A DNA stretch of 64,000 nucleotides, taken from contig BCIM01000002.1 of assembly GCA_039545315.1 (NCBI GenBank), positions 1,960,331 to 2,024,330 on the forward strand, given 5' to 3'. Position numbers and translations under genes: made by a program. The DNA comes from Kondoa malvinella. Lineage: Eukaryota; Basidiomycota; Agaricostilbomycetes; Agaricostilbales; Kondoaceae. Below the pieces are notes generated by a model. It had not been told where the DNA came from. It worked only from the letters and a program-made list of their open reading frames with translations, and did not search any database. Below are positions 13,822 through 25,298 of the stretch, one piece after another; position 1 is the stretch's first letter; every line of letters starts with the position of its first letter.

Positions 13822-15153
13822 ATGAGCTCAATCAAGTCTATGGAGGTTCTCTTTCTCGGTACCGGCTCTTCGCATACTTTACCTTTTCTAGAATGCACTT
13901 CTAAACCAGATCAAGCCTGTCCTGCCTGTCTCAGCGCTCTTCAGCCTGAAGGCGAGCGAAACATCAGAGGACATACTTCTTGTGCTGTGAAAGTTTGTTG
14001 CGAAGATGGGTCAACTAAGGGTCTGCTCATCGACTGTGGCATGAACACGATGCAAAACGCCGCAAAGTGGTTCCCGCAATACGGATTCAAGATAGATGCT
14101 GTTCTTCTTACTCATGAGCACATTGATGCTATTGGAGGTAATTTGTTCATTAACCCCTCACAGATTTTAAACTAAACAGATTCCTTAGGCATACCTCTGC
14201 TGGCTCAGATGCGCACAAACGAAGCAATAGCCGTCTACGGTAACGCAACAACTCTCGCTCAAGTGAAGAAGAACTATTCATTCATCTTCAAAGATGAGCG
14301 TTTTGGAAGTCAGTCTCCCTTCTTTCAGTTTAGTAAAGCTGAAGTGAGCAGCTATCTCCCGAAATGCTACCTTGGACCTACGAGAACTCGAGAGTGATAC
14401 ACAAGCGGACATATGTGGCATCCCGATCCTTCCATTACCAGGTATGTTAGCCGCTCTTATCTTGTACAATAGCTCACGAAAAGCAGTTCATCACGGCAGA
14501 ATATCAGAAACCGAACCATACATCTCCTACGGCTACCTTATCGCTTCAGACCTTGCCGTAATCAACGACTGCCATCTCATACCTGAATCAACTTGGTCCC
14601 TTCTCGACAAACATTTGCCGAAACCGCCAGATGTCTTCATCCTGGAGTGTTTGGCCCTTAAACCTGCTCCGGCGCACTATGGCTTCCCACAAGCTATCTC
14701 AGCAGCTGCACGACTCGGGGCAAAGCGTACCTATTTTACACAACTCTCTCATGGCGCTTCACATTAGCAATTGGAAAATTGCTGTGAAGCTGTGCAGAAG
14801 GGCCAGCGACCACAATGTCCTCGCTCAGGAGAGGCTGCTTGTAGAGAATGGAAGGAGAACGCTTGGGATTTCTTTAAAAGCAAGCATGGATCAAACATGT
14901 CGACGAATCTGTCGAAGATCTTGGGAAAAGATGACAAAGATGATGAGACGGTTGTTGAAGTCGCACTGCAGGAAGCTCAAGAGGTACGTAGATAGATTCA
15001 TGGCCGAAGAGCAGGCTGATACTGCTCCAGTGGTTGGGCGAGGTACCAGCTGTCTGGACAAGACCAGCGTGGGATGGCCTGCACATTGATGTTTCTGTTC
15101 AGCAGTCACCAAAGGCAACCTCAAGGGTAAAGCGATGGGAAGGTGAGCTTTGA
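13822..15153 (+). pseudogene. Metallo-beta-lactamase-fold hydrolase, copy 2, in-frame TAG
   Basis: A tandem paralogue of the preceding gene with introns at matching places. It reads MSSIKSMEVLFLGTGSS, CTSKPDQACPACLSAL, LTHEHIDAIGG, PILPLPVHHGR, ECLALKPAPAHYGFPQAI, QLSHGASH. Then comes TAG at 14765-14767, and the same frame continues QLENCCEAVQKGQRP... to an intron (GTACGT donor) and the family ending WTRPAWDGLHI with a stop near 15153. Copy 1 has SHGMSHGQISKCCEAVQ at the same place, so the stop replaces a Gly codon and downstream coding is preserved. The bases after the stop (CAATTG) are one off the CARYYA leaky-stop context. Either a recent nonsense allele, a sequencing error or readthrough. 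An upstream in-frame extension (from about 13711) has no counterpart in copy 1. Confidence 0.75.
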
Positions 15154-15461
15154 AAAGCTTTGCAGGCCGCGTCGTTCGCACAGCAGTACACATCCGTCTG
15201 TGTTCGTCCGTGAAATACAGCCTTGTAACAGAGAATGCAGAGAGAGAGAGAGAAATATAGAGGTCTAGGTACCCGGCCGAACCTTATCGCAGCCGACAAG
15301 AAATTTGCTTGGAGCGCGATCGTCACCTCTTGAGTGTGTTCCGCGACTTCCAGCTCTGATCTACACCGAAATCCAGGCTTCAGATATTCCTACAATAGCC
15401 TGCGATCGCTCTTATATCGAGCTCATCAAGCAAATCAAGTCCCAAGCCGCTCGATCAAAAC

Positions 15462-17150
15462 ATGCCAACACATTACTCTGAACCTCAAGCAGACCTGCAA
15501 TCACTCTCTATAGATCAGCTCAGAGCAGTTGTCGCGCCTTTTAGAGATCACAAGGCGAAACCATTTCAGAATTGGGCTAGATCGGTGAAATGCCACCCTC
15601 AAGCTGTATACAAGCCAGAGACGGAAGAGCAGATCAGGCATTTAGTCGAGTTAGCTAGGAGGGAAGGAACTGAATTGAGGGCGTATGGAGCTGGGCACAG
15701 TCCTAGCGATCTGGTCTGCACAGATGGCTACCTGCTGTCCTTGGACAATATGAAGAAAGTGTTGAACGTGAGCGTTTGATCAAGCAAGCCCGCAGCAGAC
15801 AGATTCTTATACATTGTGCAGATCGACAAACAGCGAAAGCGCATGTCGTTCCAAGCTGGTATCCTGCTCAGAGAAGTTCACCCCATTGCGAGAAAAGAAG
15901 GCCTGGCCATCTCTTCCCTCGGCTCCATATCAGAACAATCTCTTGGAGGAGTGCTATCAACAGCCGTGCATGGTGTTGGGCTCAAATACCCTACCTTGTC
16001 CGGAATGACGACTGGCATAACGCTCATCAAAGCCGATACAACCATTGTCAACTGCTCTGCCGAAGAGAACGCCGATCTATTTCATGCTACTCTCTGCGGA
16101 CTCGGATGCACTGGCATCATTACTCAAGTCACACTTCAGCTTGAGCCAGATTTCAGGTTGAAGGAGGAAATCTTTGCTATGGATCATAAAGACTTTATCG
16201 AAGCGCTCGAAACAAATAAAGATGGAGGAGAGCATGGTCTTTTTGGTTCAGCAGAACATGTTCGCTGTTGGTTCTTCCCGTATAACAATTATGTCAAAGT
16301 CAGTCGGCTGAATCGGACGACCGAGGTATGCAATATGCGCTGTCGATGTCTAAGCTAATAGCTCTCTTAGCCGACTTCGAAACCCCCGAGCTTCATAGAA
16401 CGATGGTTCAACCAATTCATTGTTGCGAATTACGCCAACCAGCTTGGCCTTTTCATCTCTCGCTACATTCCTTCTGTACTCAAGCTTCATGAGCAAATGA
16501 TGTGGCATCTCACGCATAACCCACATCGTCTACCTCAGAATCAACCAACCGAATCCAAATTCCGCTGGAACAGATTGGGCGCACCAGTTTACTCTGTCGC
16601 CCCTTCAAACGAAATCTTCAACTACGATTGTGGGCCACGGCAGTATACCTTTGAAGGATGTGTGCCTATAGTCCGACTGGAAGAGTGTTTACGAGCGCTA
16701 GACACCTGGTTCAAAGATGAACAAAAGTCACCGAACGGGTTGCAGCATCATTTCCCAATGGAAATCCGACCTGTAGAGCAGGACGATGTTTGGCTCAGTC
16801 CGGCGTATAAGTGTCGAGTCGTATACCTTGGTATCCAAATCTACAAGTGAGTCTTTAAAGTGGCTATCGGTGACTTATGCTGATTACGTGACAGACCTTT
16901 CGGCTTTGTTGTCCCGCACGATGAGCTCTTTCAACGCTTCGAAACCATTTTAAGCGACCATGGTGGACGACCGCATTGGGCGAAAGCGCACAGTTACTCG
17001 CCAGCAAAGCTCGATTCAATTTATCCGAAGTTCAAGGATTTCCTCGCTTTACGAGAACAAGTCGACCCGACAAAGGTCTTTGTCAACCATTACCTTAGAA
17101 GACATTTACTTGGGCTGGAAGTCGGTTTACGCAAGTTTGATATAGAGTAA
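15462..17150 (+). CDS. alo1: D-arabinono-1,4-lactone oxidase
   Basis: Four exons (15462-15767, 15822-16325, 16371-16846, 16895-17150) give 513 residues. The enzyme makes erythroascorbic acid from D-arabinono-1,4-lactone, an antioxidant, at the mitochondrial outer membrane in yeast. Motifs: an N-terminal FAD-binding PCMH domain with FQNWARSVKCHP and AYGAGHSPSDLV (the His that carries covalent FAD in the family), LGSISEQSLGGVLSTAVHG, and the C-terminal ALO domain ending with RPHWAKAH, the HWAK motif of aldonolactone oxidoreductases. Length fits the family (about 500-530). It lies head to tail upstream of the beta-glucosidase. Confidence 0.95.
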
Positions 17151-17310
17151 GAGAAAGCGCCGGACCGGGATTGCGGCGCTATGTAACATCATGGGTTGTT
17201 TGGTCGCGCTGTGCATTCGCAAGACTAGTGTGATCTTGTACCACCATCTAGACAATGACTCAGATGCAGCAAACATCAGCTGCTGACCATCGTACGCGCT
17301 CAGGGTCTGC

Positions 17311-20300
17311 ATGACGAGCTTGTTTATGTTTTTGTTGACGAAAGATCGTCATGCAGCAGTTCAAACAACCGGTGCTGGTGAATGGCACGGCGCTTGGACG
17401 AAAGCCAAAGCAGACGTCGCACGCTTGACCAATGAGCAGAAGGCATCCCTAGCTACATGCATTGGTTGGGTGCGTCTGTCTTTCGCATGGCAGTCGCTAT
17501 AAGCTGATGCCTGCGCAGGAGAAAGGCCCTGGCATGGCAAACATTGGACCCATCAAGGAGATTGACTTTCCGTATGCGTGTCCTTCCTGCTACGAGTATC
17601 TGCCGATGATGTGACTACTTAGAGGTTTAACTTTACAAGACGGTAGGCTCCAATGAAACATGCCCACGCACACTCACGCTCTGTACACAGGCCCAAATGG
17701 CATCCGCTTCACGGATCATGCTTCTGCTTTCCCTGCGCAGATCAACGCGGCAGCTACTTGGGACAAAGAGCTTTGTCGCAGACGTGGTGAAGCCTTAGGT
17801 GCTGAAGCTCGCGGTAAAGGCTGTCATGTGTGAGTGTCGTCTTATTGCTGCTAGATCTGCTGATCGTAATGCTATAGATTGCTCGCTCCGACTATGAATA
17901 TGGGACGCGTCCCTTGCGGCGGAAGAAACTTCGAATCAGTCGGTGCTATGGTCTATACTGTAGCGATAGCACTGATAGTATGCTTAGAGCGGAGCTGATC
18001 CATACCTGACCGGTGAAGTTGCCTACGAAATCATCAAAGGCATTCAAAGCAAAGGTGTACAAGCTGTTGCAAAGTACGTACCCTTTCTAAGTCATCTTTA
18101 TTCTTCTCATGGTATGGGTAGACACTTCATCTGCAACGAGCAAGAACACTTCCGGCAGTCTAGCAGTTCGAACGTTGATGAGCGTACTTTGCACACCATT
18201 TACCTGCATCCCTTCCTTCGCTCGGTTCAAGCTGGTGTTGCGAGCGTCATGTCTTCCTACAATCAGCTGAGTGGTACTTGTACGTAAGCAGCGCGCATTC
18301 AAAATGGACCTGACAAAAGCTCTACAGGGACATCAGAGCATAACGGGCTGCTGAACAAGATCTTGAAACACGACATGGACTTTCAAGGCTACGTCATGAG
18401 CGACTGGTGTGTAGATTCGGCCAAAGTAGCCAGTCGTACTGATGCATGTAATCAGGTGGTCACAGCGGTCGGGAATTCCTTCGGGTGCGTCAAGACTCGT
18501 TTCTGGAGAACGATGACTGAAGTTTCCGTAGCTATTGGAGGCTTAGATATGACTTGCCCGGGAGAAGATGCCTATGGAGGGAAAGACACTTACTAGTGAG
18601 CTACATGATACCGCTCGGCAACGTCTCGCTGAAAAGGGTCAAAGTGGTCCACATCTGGTCAAGGCAGTCGAGACTGGCGAGCTACCTCAATGGCGTCTTG
18701 ATGATATGGCAATCCGCATCCTGTCTGCGTACTACCTACTGAAGCAAGATGAGAACTTCCCGCCTACTAATTTCAACTCTTGGAATCTCTTGGACGAAGT
18801 AACCAACCAGCACGTTGACGTAGCAGCCGACCACGGAAGCTTGATTCGCGAGATGGGCGCTGCTTCTATCGTATTGCTCAAGAATGACGGTATCCTGCCC
18901 ATGATCGGGTCGAAGCAACCCAGAACGCTAGCTGTGATCGGCACCTGTGCAGGTGATAGTCCACTCGGACCTAACCAGAGCGGATCGGGAGGCCCTAACA
19001 TTCGGATTGGCGAAACGGCTAAAGCTACCCCTGGTGTCACAGCAATGGGTTGGGTGAGCTGAATCTCTAACTGCCTACTATTTCGTCTGACAATCCTATA
19101 GGGCTCGGCCACTGCCAATTTCCCGTGAGCCCTCAGCCGCGTTTCAGAAACAGTCTAACATTTAGCAGATACCTGATATCGCCCTTGACCGCTATCCAAT
19201 CACACGCGAAAGAGCACAAGATTCCTCTCGAGTGGCATCTTGACAACGACAACATTGAGCGTGTGCATGAGATCGCTCGTCCTGCTGAAGTCGCCATCGT
19301 GTTCATCTCTGCATCTTCAGGAGAAGGCTATATCACTGTGGAAGGCAATTTTGGTGATCGAAACAACATGGAGGCATGGGGCAACGGAGCAGCGCTAGTC
19401 AAAGCGGTTGCAGAAGTCAACAAGAACGTCGTTGTCGTCATTCATAGTGTAAGCCGGATCTTTGCCTTCGTATCCTTGTCTGAAGGCGAGCAGGTCGGAC
19501 CAATACTGCTCGAAGACTTCATAGAGCATCCTAATGTCAAGGCGTGCTTGTATGCTGGCTGTCTCGGTCAAGAAGCTGGCAATGCAGTATCAGATGTTCT
19601 CTTCGGCAAAACCAACCCGTCTGGTCGTCTGCCATTTACGATCGCCATGTCACCAGACGATTACGGCACAAAGTTGATATACAAGAAGGCAGGCGATGAA
19701 GAGATCGTACAGGTGAGTCGTTCTTGACATTAGTACCCGGTGCTTTGCTTAGAGCCCATTAGATCGACTATAAGGAGGGCCTGTTCATCGACTACCGCTA
19801 CTTACAACAGCAAGGCATCCGACCTCGTTATGCCTTTGGTCATGGTCTTTCCTACTCGGTAAGCTTGCTGTTACATTGCGGAGGTTGAGCTCATACCTGT
19901 GTATATTCAGACTTTCACTTATACGAACCTCAAAGTGACGTCTCAAGGCAAAGTGGATGACATCGCTGCCGACGAACGCGAAGGCAACGGCAAGTTCATA
20001 AGACTGTCGTTGCACAAGACTTGCGTGTCGGTTGATGTGGATATCACCAACGAATCAGGTCCAGCTGGAAAAGAGGTGAGCTTGGCCCGTCCGATCGTGA
20101 TGAAAAATGTTGATACCGTTATCTAGATCGTACAACTGTACCTCGAGTTCCCAAAGTCAGCATCTGAGGCTCCTCTGGTCCTGCGCGGCTTTGAGGCAGT
20201 CCACTTGGGAGTCGGGCAGAAGAAGACTGTTTCTTTCGGCTTGTCTCGCTATTCCTTGAGCTGCTGGTCGACCGAAGCGCAATTCTGGCAGCTTGCAAAG

Positions 20301-20369
20301 GGCGACTTTGTGGTCAGTGTGGGAGCAAGTTCAGAGGATATTCGTCTTAGCGAAAAGTTGCAAATTTAG
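17311..20369 (+). CDS. GH3 beta-glucosidase
   Basis: About 12 short exons encode a family-3 glycoside hydrolase that removes terminal beta-D-glucose. Seen in order: [88 protein letters not shown] (catalytic Asp nucleophile in SDW), [67 protein letters not shown] and a C-terminal fibronectin-III-like domain with [19 protein letters not shown]. Introns are 41-55 nt. The residue after SDW is Trp where Gly is usual. No clear signal peptide at [12 protein letters not shown], so either an upstream exon was missed or the enzyme stays inside the cell. Confidence 0.9.
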
Positions 20370-20436
20370 ACACGAATGCAATAGAACTATGATACCGAAA
20401 GACTAGAAATACAATGAATGAATACCACTAGCGGAT

Positions 20437-21476
20437 CTACCGCCTGTGAGATCTTGATCGATGTACGCGAGGTGATTCATCCTCGTACGCCTCTCGCCTG
20501 GACTGGGAACGATATCCGCTGCCTGATCCACCGCTGTCTGACCTTCCGCGCCCGCTACCACTTCCGCTTCTTGCTCTTTGCCAAGCGTCTTCCATAGCTC
20601 TGCTCTTCGCGCTAGTCGGAGTTCGACTGCTCATGATCAGCGATGATCCACAGACTTGAGCAGGCAGCATACCCAGACCGAGTGCGCCGAGGCGATTCAT
20701 CTTCGTAAGAATCGATGGAATATTCATCCACGTCTTTGTACCGACGAGATCCGCCCGAACCATTGGAGAAAGCCGATCCTTCATGATAGCCAGATCCGCT
20801 CATCATTGGAGATTTGGCGAATCGATCTGAAAAGGCTGCGTCAGTTATTCATATTGCGCAGATCGTTATGCTCACTTTGAAAGAAAGCGCTAGCCACCGG
20901 AGTAGGGTTCGAGGGGTACTGCTTCTCATGTTAGTCAAGCCAGAAGACCACATCTTAGGCGTACATTGTAGCCATCATCTGCCCGTACCATTAGCTGAGC
21001 TGTCTTGTAGCATGAACATTCGCACTTACAAGATGAATGGGCACCGTAGCTGCCAGGGTATTGAAGCATTTCTGGACCGTGGCCATGCTCATTACCGAAG
21101 TTGAGCCATCTAGAGCAACATGAGCTGTATTCAAAGAAGGGAAGAAGCGTTCTTACTGAGGAACGAAGTCGCGCCTAAGTTGTCCATCAGACTGGCTACA
21201 GATGAAATGGAGGACAGGCTTACCAGGCAAGCTTGCGTTGTTGACGTTTCGCTTGAGCACGTCGCCAAAGATAGAATCCTATGCCAGCGAGGAGGACGGT
21301 AATCGATATGACCACGGCAATAATACTATGCCAAGTCAGCTATGAGTAAGGTCGAGAGGTGAAGCATACATGACAGCAGTATCGTCCGGTTCGCAGTCTT
21401 CCAAAGTCCCATCATCGACTTCGGCCTGTCGTTTGTAGATCATGACTGGGCTAGCTGTCGCCTTAGGGTAGCCCAT
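20437..21476 (-). CDS. Single-pass membrane protein, Ser/Arg-rich tail
   Basis: Read from ATG 21476 (MGYPKATASPVMIYKRQ) to TAG 20437. After a 35-residue acidic N-terminus, a splice (donor GTATGC, acceptor GGCATAG) creates the transmembrane helix IIAVVISITVLLAGIGFYLW followed by RRAQAKRQQRK. Later exons encode a disordered Gly/Ser/Arg-rich tail (YKDVDEYSIDSYEDESPRR, GSGSGRGRSDSGGSG), ending VHRSRSHRR. Start uncertain because the frame is open further upstream. Unknown family; same layout as the proteins at 1.0, 23.6 and 26.4 kb. It converges on the beta-glucosidase, with 67 bp between stop codons. Confidence 0.55.
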
Positions 21477-21764
21477 CCTTTGCGCAGAAAAGACAGTGGT
21501 GGTAGATATGAAGGAAGCTTTAAGATGCTGAGAGTGTTCGTATAGACGCCATCTAACTTTCGTGAGGATAAAGGGAAGGAAAAGCCCGGCAAGAAGAGGT
21601 TTGAATGGCAAGATTGTACATTCTGACAAGCCAAAATTGCGCAAATGGATAGAAACAGAATAGCGAGAGGGGAACGGACAGTATTGCAGGGTATATGAAA
21701 TGCTTTGATGCGATATAGACAGAAAGTACAATACCCGACAAAGTCCAAAAGATGCGAATATAAA

Positions 21765-22253
21765 CTAGTAATAGCTCCCAGCTCTTAAATGAGGTGGCCT
21801 TGCTTGTTGCATGTTGGGCGGCGCTGAGAATGCTGATCTGGCCGCGGTCATGTGAGAGAAGCCGCTTCCAGGAGAGCGACGAGGGGTTGGAGGTTGAATT
21901 CGCGATTTCCAAGGACTTGCCATATGAGGTGTTTGGGCCATATCTGAGTATGATGGTGGCTGCGGCACCCCCATCTGTTGCGATAGGGCATTTTGACCGA
22001 ATGTCGCAGCGTCTGGCAACAAAGTCAGCTGATATCGCCCTAAAACCGATGATAGACTCACTGTGCTTGTCCCTGCTTGTCTTTCTATGCCATACATATA
22101 ACGCTCCGGCGCATATCCAGCCTCTAAACTTGGGAATCAGCAAAAGTCACCGCACGTGGTTTCAAAGCCTTACGTCGATGCGCAAACTGCAAGAATTGCT
22201 ATATACGCTGGTGCTAGATACGTATAGCATTGCTGCTTATCGGTTGCGGCCAT
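21765..22253 (-). CDS. Small proline-rich hypothetical protein
   Basis: From ATG 22253 the frame reads MAATDKQQCYTYLAPAYIA, a hydrophobic stretch AYIAILAVCAS, then (after a short intron with GTAAGG donor) LEAGYAPERYMYGIERQAGT and a Pro/Ser/Gln-rich tail with PPTPRRSPGSGFSH ending AGSYY. It may be a small membrane-associated protein. A second intron (GTGAGT...ATCAG, 33 nt) is optional because the frame stays open. I do not recognise it. Upstream (22260-22500) is a C/T-rich tract on this strand, as often seen before fungal start codons. Confidence 0.4.
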
Positions 22254-22664
22254 ATTTGGTCAGAGGAAGAGCGTAGCAACACCAGGGTCAAGGATGAGAC
22301 GAGTTGAAGCGAAACAAAGGGAAACGAAAAGAGCAACACTGCAAGACTGGCAGCACAGCAATTCGAGCACAGAACAACGACACAACAGAAGGTGAAGCAG
22401 CATACAGAAAGGCTCTCGGAGTTGGAGTCGTCTTCGTTTGGATACAAAATACAGTAGCGAATCCGCCAAAGTCTTCCACATGCTTCAAGATATACAGCCG
22501 TAGGCTATAGGATTGCGCGTCTCATGGCCGCCGTATCGTTAACCGGTCGGCAATGGATCGTATCCTCACAACGTCATATCACAAATCAATGCACTTCTCG
22601 ATTGCTCTGAATGACCTATCTTGCTTTGGACACCCACTCTCTCGCACGCAACACCACAGTCAGA

Positions 22665-23360
22665 ATGTCATCCAACGCAGCTCAAGGCTCTTCTGTGCCA
22701 AATGACTCGAGTCTAGCTTGCCTGGAGAAGCTTTCGCAGTTAGGCAAACGCTCACTGCCGAAGACATGACTCCCGATCCATCCAAGAGCTTGCTGCTCAA
22801 CAAGGCTCGTCAGGAGTAAGTATATTCGTGTTCTGTATCCCTTCAGCGGCTAATCAGGGGCAGATTAATAGACGTCATCATCGTTCTATACTCTTACCAA
22901 CCTACCGTCGAGCGTGTGAAGCGTTACTTGATCGTCGAAGATATTCTGATTCCTTTCGGCGACATCAGCATTTCAAGACCGAGCAGGTGCTGCTCTATCA
23001 ATAGTCGGCGACTTTCTCAGCGCTGATTATCTCTGCTAGACCTGGGGTTTTGCAAAAGCTTTTCTGTACACTAAGCCAATCACCATCAACGCTCTAGTCT
23101 CGCTCTCTCTTGACCCAGCTACCTCCGACTCCGACTTTATTCAAGTCAAGTACCACAAGGATCAGGCAAAACTTTCTGCCCGAAACCTCACACAAATCTC
23201 TAACGAAATTGTAGGCTAATGACAAGGACTATTCGCATGAAGGAATTGGCTTCTCTTTCAAGAAATGGCAAGCTGATCATGTCATGAACCACATGGACTC
23301 GTGCGGCGACTGTTTAGATCTGGCAAGGAAGAGGGCAATGCACCCAAGCAGGACTTCTAA
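22665..23360 (+). pseudogene. NTF2/SnoaL-like relic with frameshifts
   Basis: Pieces of one fungal NTF2-like protein lie in order but in different frames: MSSNAAQGSSVPNDSS...LEKLSQLGK, then (shifted one base) TLTAEDMTPDPSKSLLLNK, across an intron to LIDVIIVLYSYQPTVERVKR, then (another shift) TWGFAKAFLYTKPITINALV, KYHKDQ joined to ANDKDYSHEGIGFSFKKWQ, and after a further shift HGLVRRLFRSGKEEG to TAA 23360. The KYHKDQ/ANDKDYSHEG join would need a GC-AG intron (49 nt). The gene could start at MTPDP, which removes the first shift, but the others remain. So a decayed gene is likelier than a working one; sequencing errors cannot be excluded. Confidence 0.5.
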
Positions 23361-23599
23361 GCAGATCTATTCGACTGGTGTATGAATATGACCTAAAAGC
23401 CACTACCAAAGTACTCCAATCCAAAGGCGAGGCAGATTGACCATGACCGGCAACTATCTTTTTTTCTTTCGGAAACGTCCATCAACTTACTTCTTTCTTG
23501 CGCTGGTCGCTTGCTTCCACTCTGTTGTGCTGGCCAGATAGATCCGTTCCTTCTCTTTGTTGCATACCTCTCTTTTCGCTTTTTGCACCGCCGCCTTTG

Positions 23600-25165
23600 A
23601 TGGAATGCGAAGAGGATGAAGAGCTCAAGTAGGTCCATCTTCATGTAACTGAAGCCTTGCTGAAAGATATACAGCTGGCCTCTGATCGGAGGGATAGGAG
23701 CTGGCGTCTTCGTCTTGATATGCTTGCTTTTCGCTTGTTGCCGGACCAACAAGAACGGCTCAAATCTGATGAGCGCAATGATGCCGGCTTTGATGATGGA
23801 TGCTATGGGTAAGAACCGCGATCCAGTATGTCTCTGCTCTTCTCAGCGGTATTGAACTAATGTCGCATAGCCTCCGCCGCGGTATGATGAAGAACAACCT
23901 CAAGATGATTATGACGATAGAACGACAGAGAAACGCCCAAGACCATCTAATCGAGATCCTTATCAGTCTGGTGACGCAGCTCCAGCTCCTGCATATGTCT
24001 CGTTGGTCTTTCTCGGTACTCTGTCTGACTAAGCTGATACCTGTTCAGCAGCGAGCCCGGCGGTCAGCCGCCTGCGTACGAACCTTCGCAAGGCGAGCCT
24101 ATTGACCCTCTTCTGCAAGCCGGAATGCAACAGGGCGGTCCTGATATCATGCCTCCGACTCAACCTACTTTTGATCCATATGGACAATCAGCTCCTTCAC
24201 AAGTGGTGATACCTCCGCTGTTCATTCAATCTGCTCATGTAGCTGCTTCTTCTTTCGCTCCTGCACCGATGCCTGTCACGCAAATGACAATGGTTCCCGC
24301 TCCTGCCCCAATGTTTGCTCCACCCGCTTACGGACCACCACCAGGAAGTCAAGTAGCGTATGTGCCGCCAGGTCCACCGCTCTCTTTCGCACCTGGTATG
24401 CCTGCCATGTCTATTCAATCTAGTCTGCAATCAAAATCTGCAAGACGTAAACCGAAACGATCTCATTCAGCCAAGCAACCAGCCTCAAGCAGTCAACTAT
24501 CAGCTAGCAGACCATCATTGGCGCCAACAAGGTCACAATCAGCTGCTGCTTGGTCTGCATCTGAGCTGAAATTGCAGCGATCCGGTTCCAGCTCGAGCGT
24601 TGGTAGTCGCCGACCTCTTCTGGCCAAGCTCAACAAGGATTACCAAAGCAGCGATATCTCTGGTGACGCGTCACGGACGAGTCCGCCTACAGAAGCTCTG
24701 CCTGCATCGATCGCGACTAAGCATAGCAAGTCTGTTGTTGGCTCAAAAGCCGATGCGCCTGTTGTCGTGCTCAGTCGTTCAGACTATTCTGGCACTGACT
24801 TTCGGTCTGCTGCTAATGAAGCGGCGAAGAGTCAAGCTTCTCTAAGAATGCCAAAGCGCAGCAAGTCAGAAGCCTCAATCCAGAGCAGTCGACTCAAGAT
24901 GGCAAAGTCTAGCGCTTCCGAAGTCTCGTACAGGTCAGCACGATCGTACACCAGTGAAGATCTCCTGCTGCCGGATCAAGCATCGACTGTTGCCGGCAGA
25001 CCGAAGCCCTCAAAGTCGAGTGCATCTCAAGTTTCGTACAAGTCTGCGCGATCAGACGCTAGTGCAGACCTCGTGATGCCTGATGGAGGAACTACCATTG
25101 TAGGCAGCTCAGTGAGCGAGAGTAGACCGAAGCGCAGGAGGCAGCCGAAGCAAGAGTTGATTTGA
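23600..25165 (+). CDS. Single-pass membrane protein, long Ser/Pro tail
   Basis: Four exons keep frame: 23600-23628, 23675-23825, 23871-23996, 24056-25165 (about 471 residues). After a ten-residue acidic N-terminus (MECEEDEELN) comes the helix WPLIGGIGAGVFVLICLLFA with CCRTNK, then DPPPPRYDEEQPQ, a Pro/Ala/Gln region (PPAYEPSQ, MPPTQPTFDPYGQ) and a Ser/Lys/Arg-rich disordered tail with two copies of a repeat like SSASEVSYRSARS (also SSASQVSYKSARS), ending KRRRQPKQELI. Cysteines after the helix may be palmitoylated. An upstream signal-like frame (MTGNYLFFFRK from 23442) could not be joined. Family unknown. Confidence 0.6.
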
Positions 25166-25298
25166 GCTATGCTTGTATTGATGATGCCTCTGGACGATAT
25201 GTACATATACTGTGCAGCAATGCGATGTTATTACTGTAATCAAAGCGTTGCCATATTGTACAATGGTTTCGTTGACATGCTCTTTCACCTGACCAACG

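Noticed and set aside
15240..15262. Short AGAGAG tract as a repeat element
   Set aside because: Only a few dinucleotide units; too short to call.
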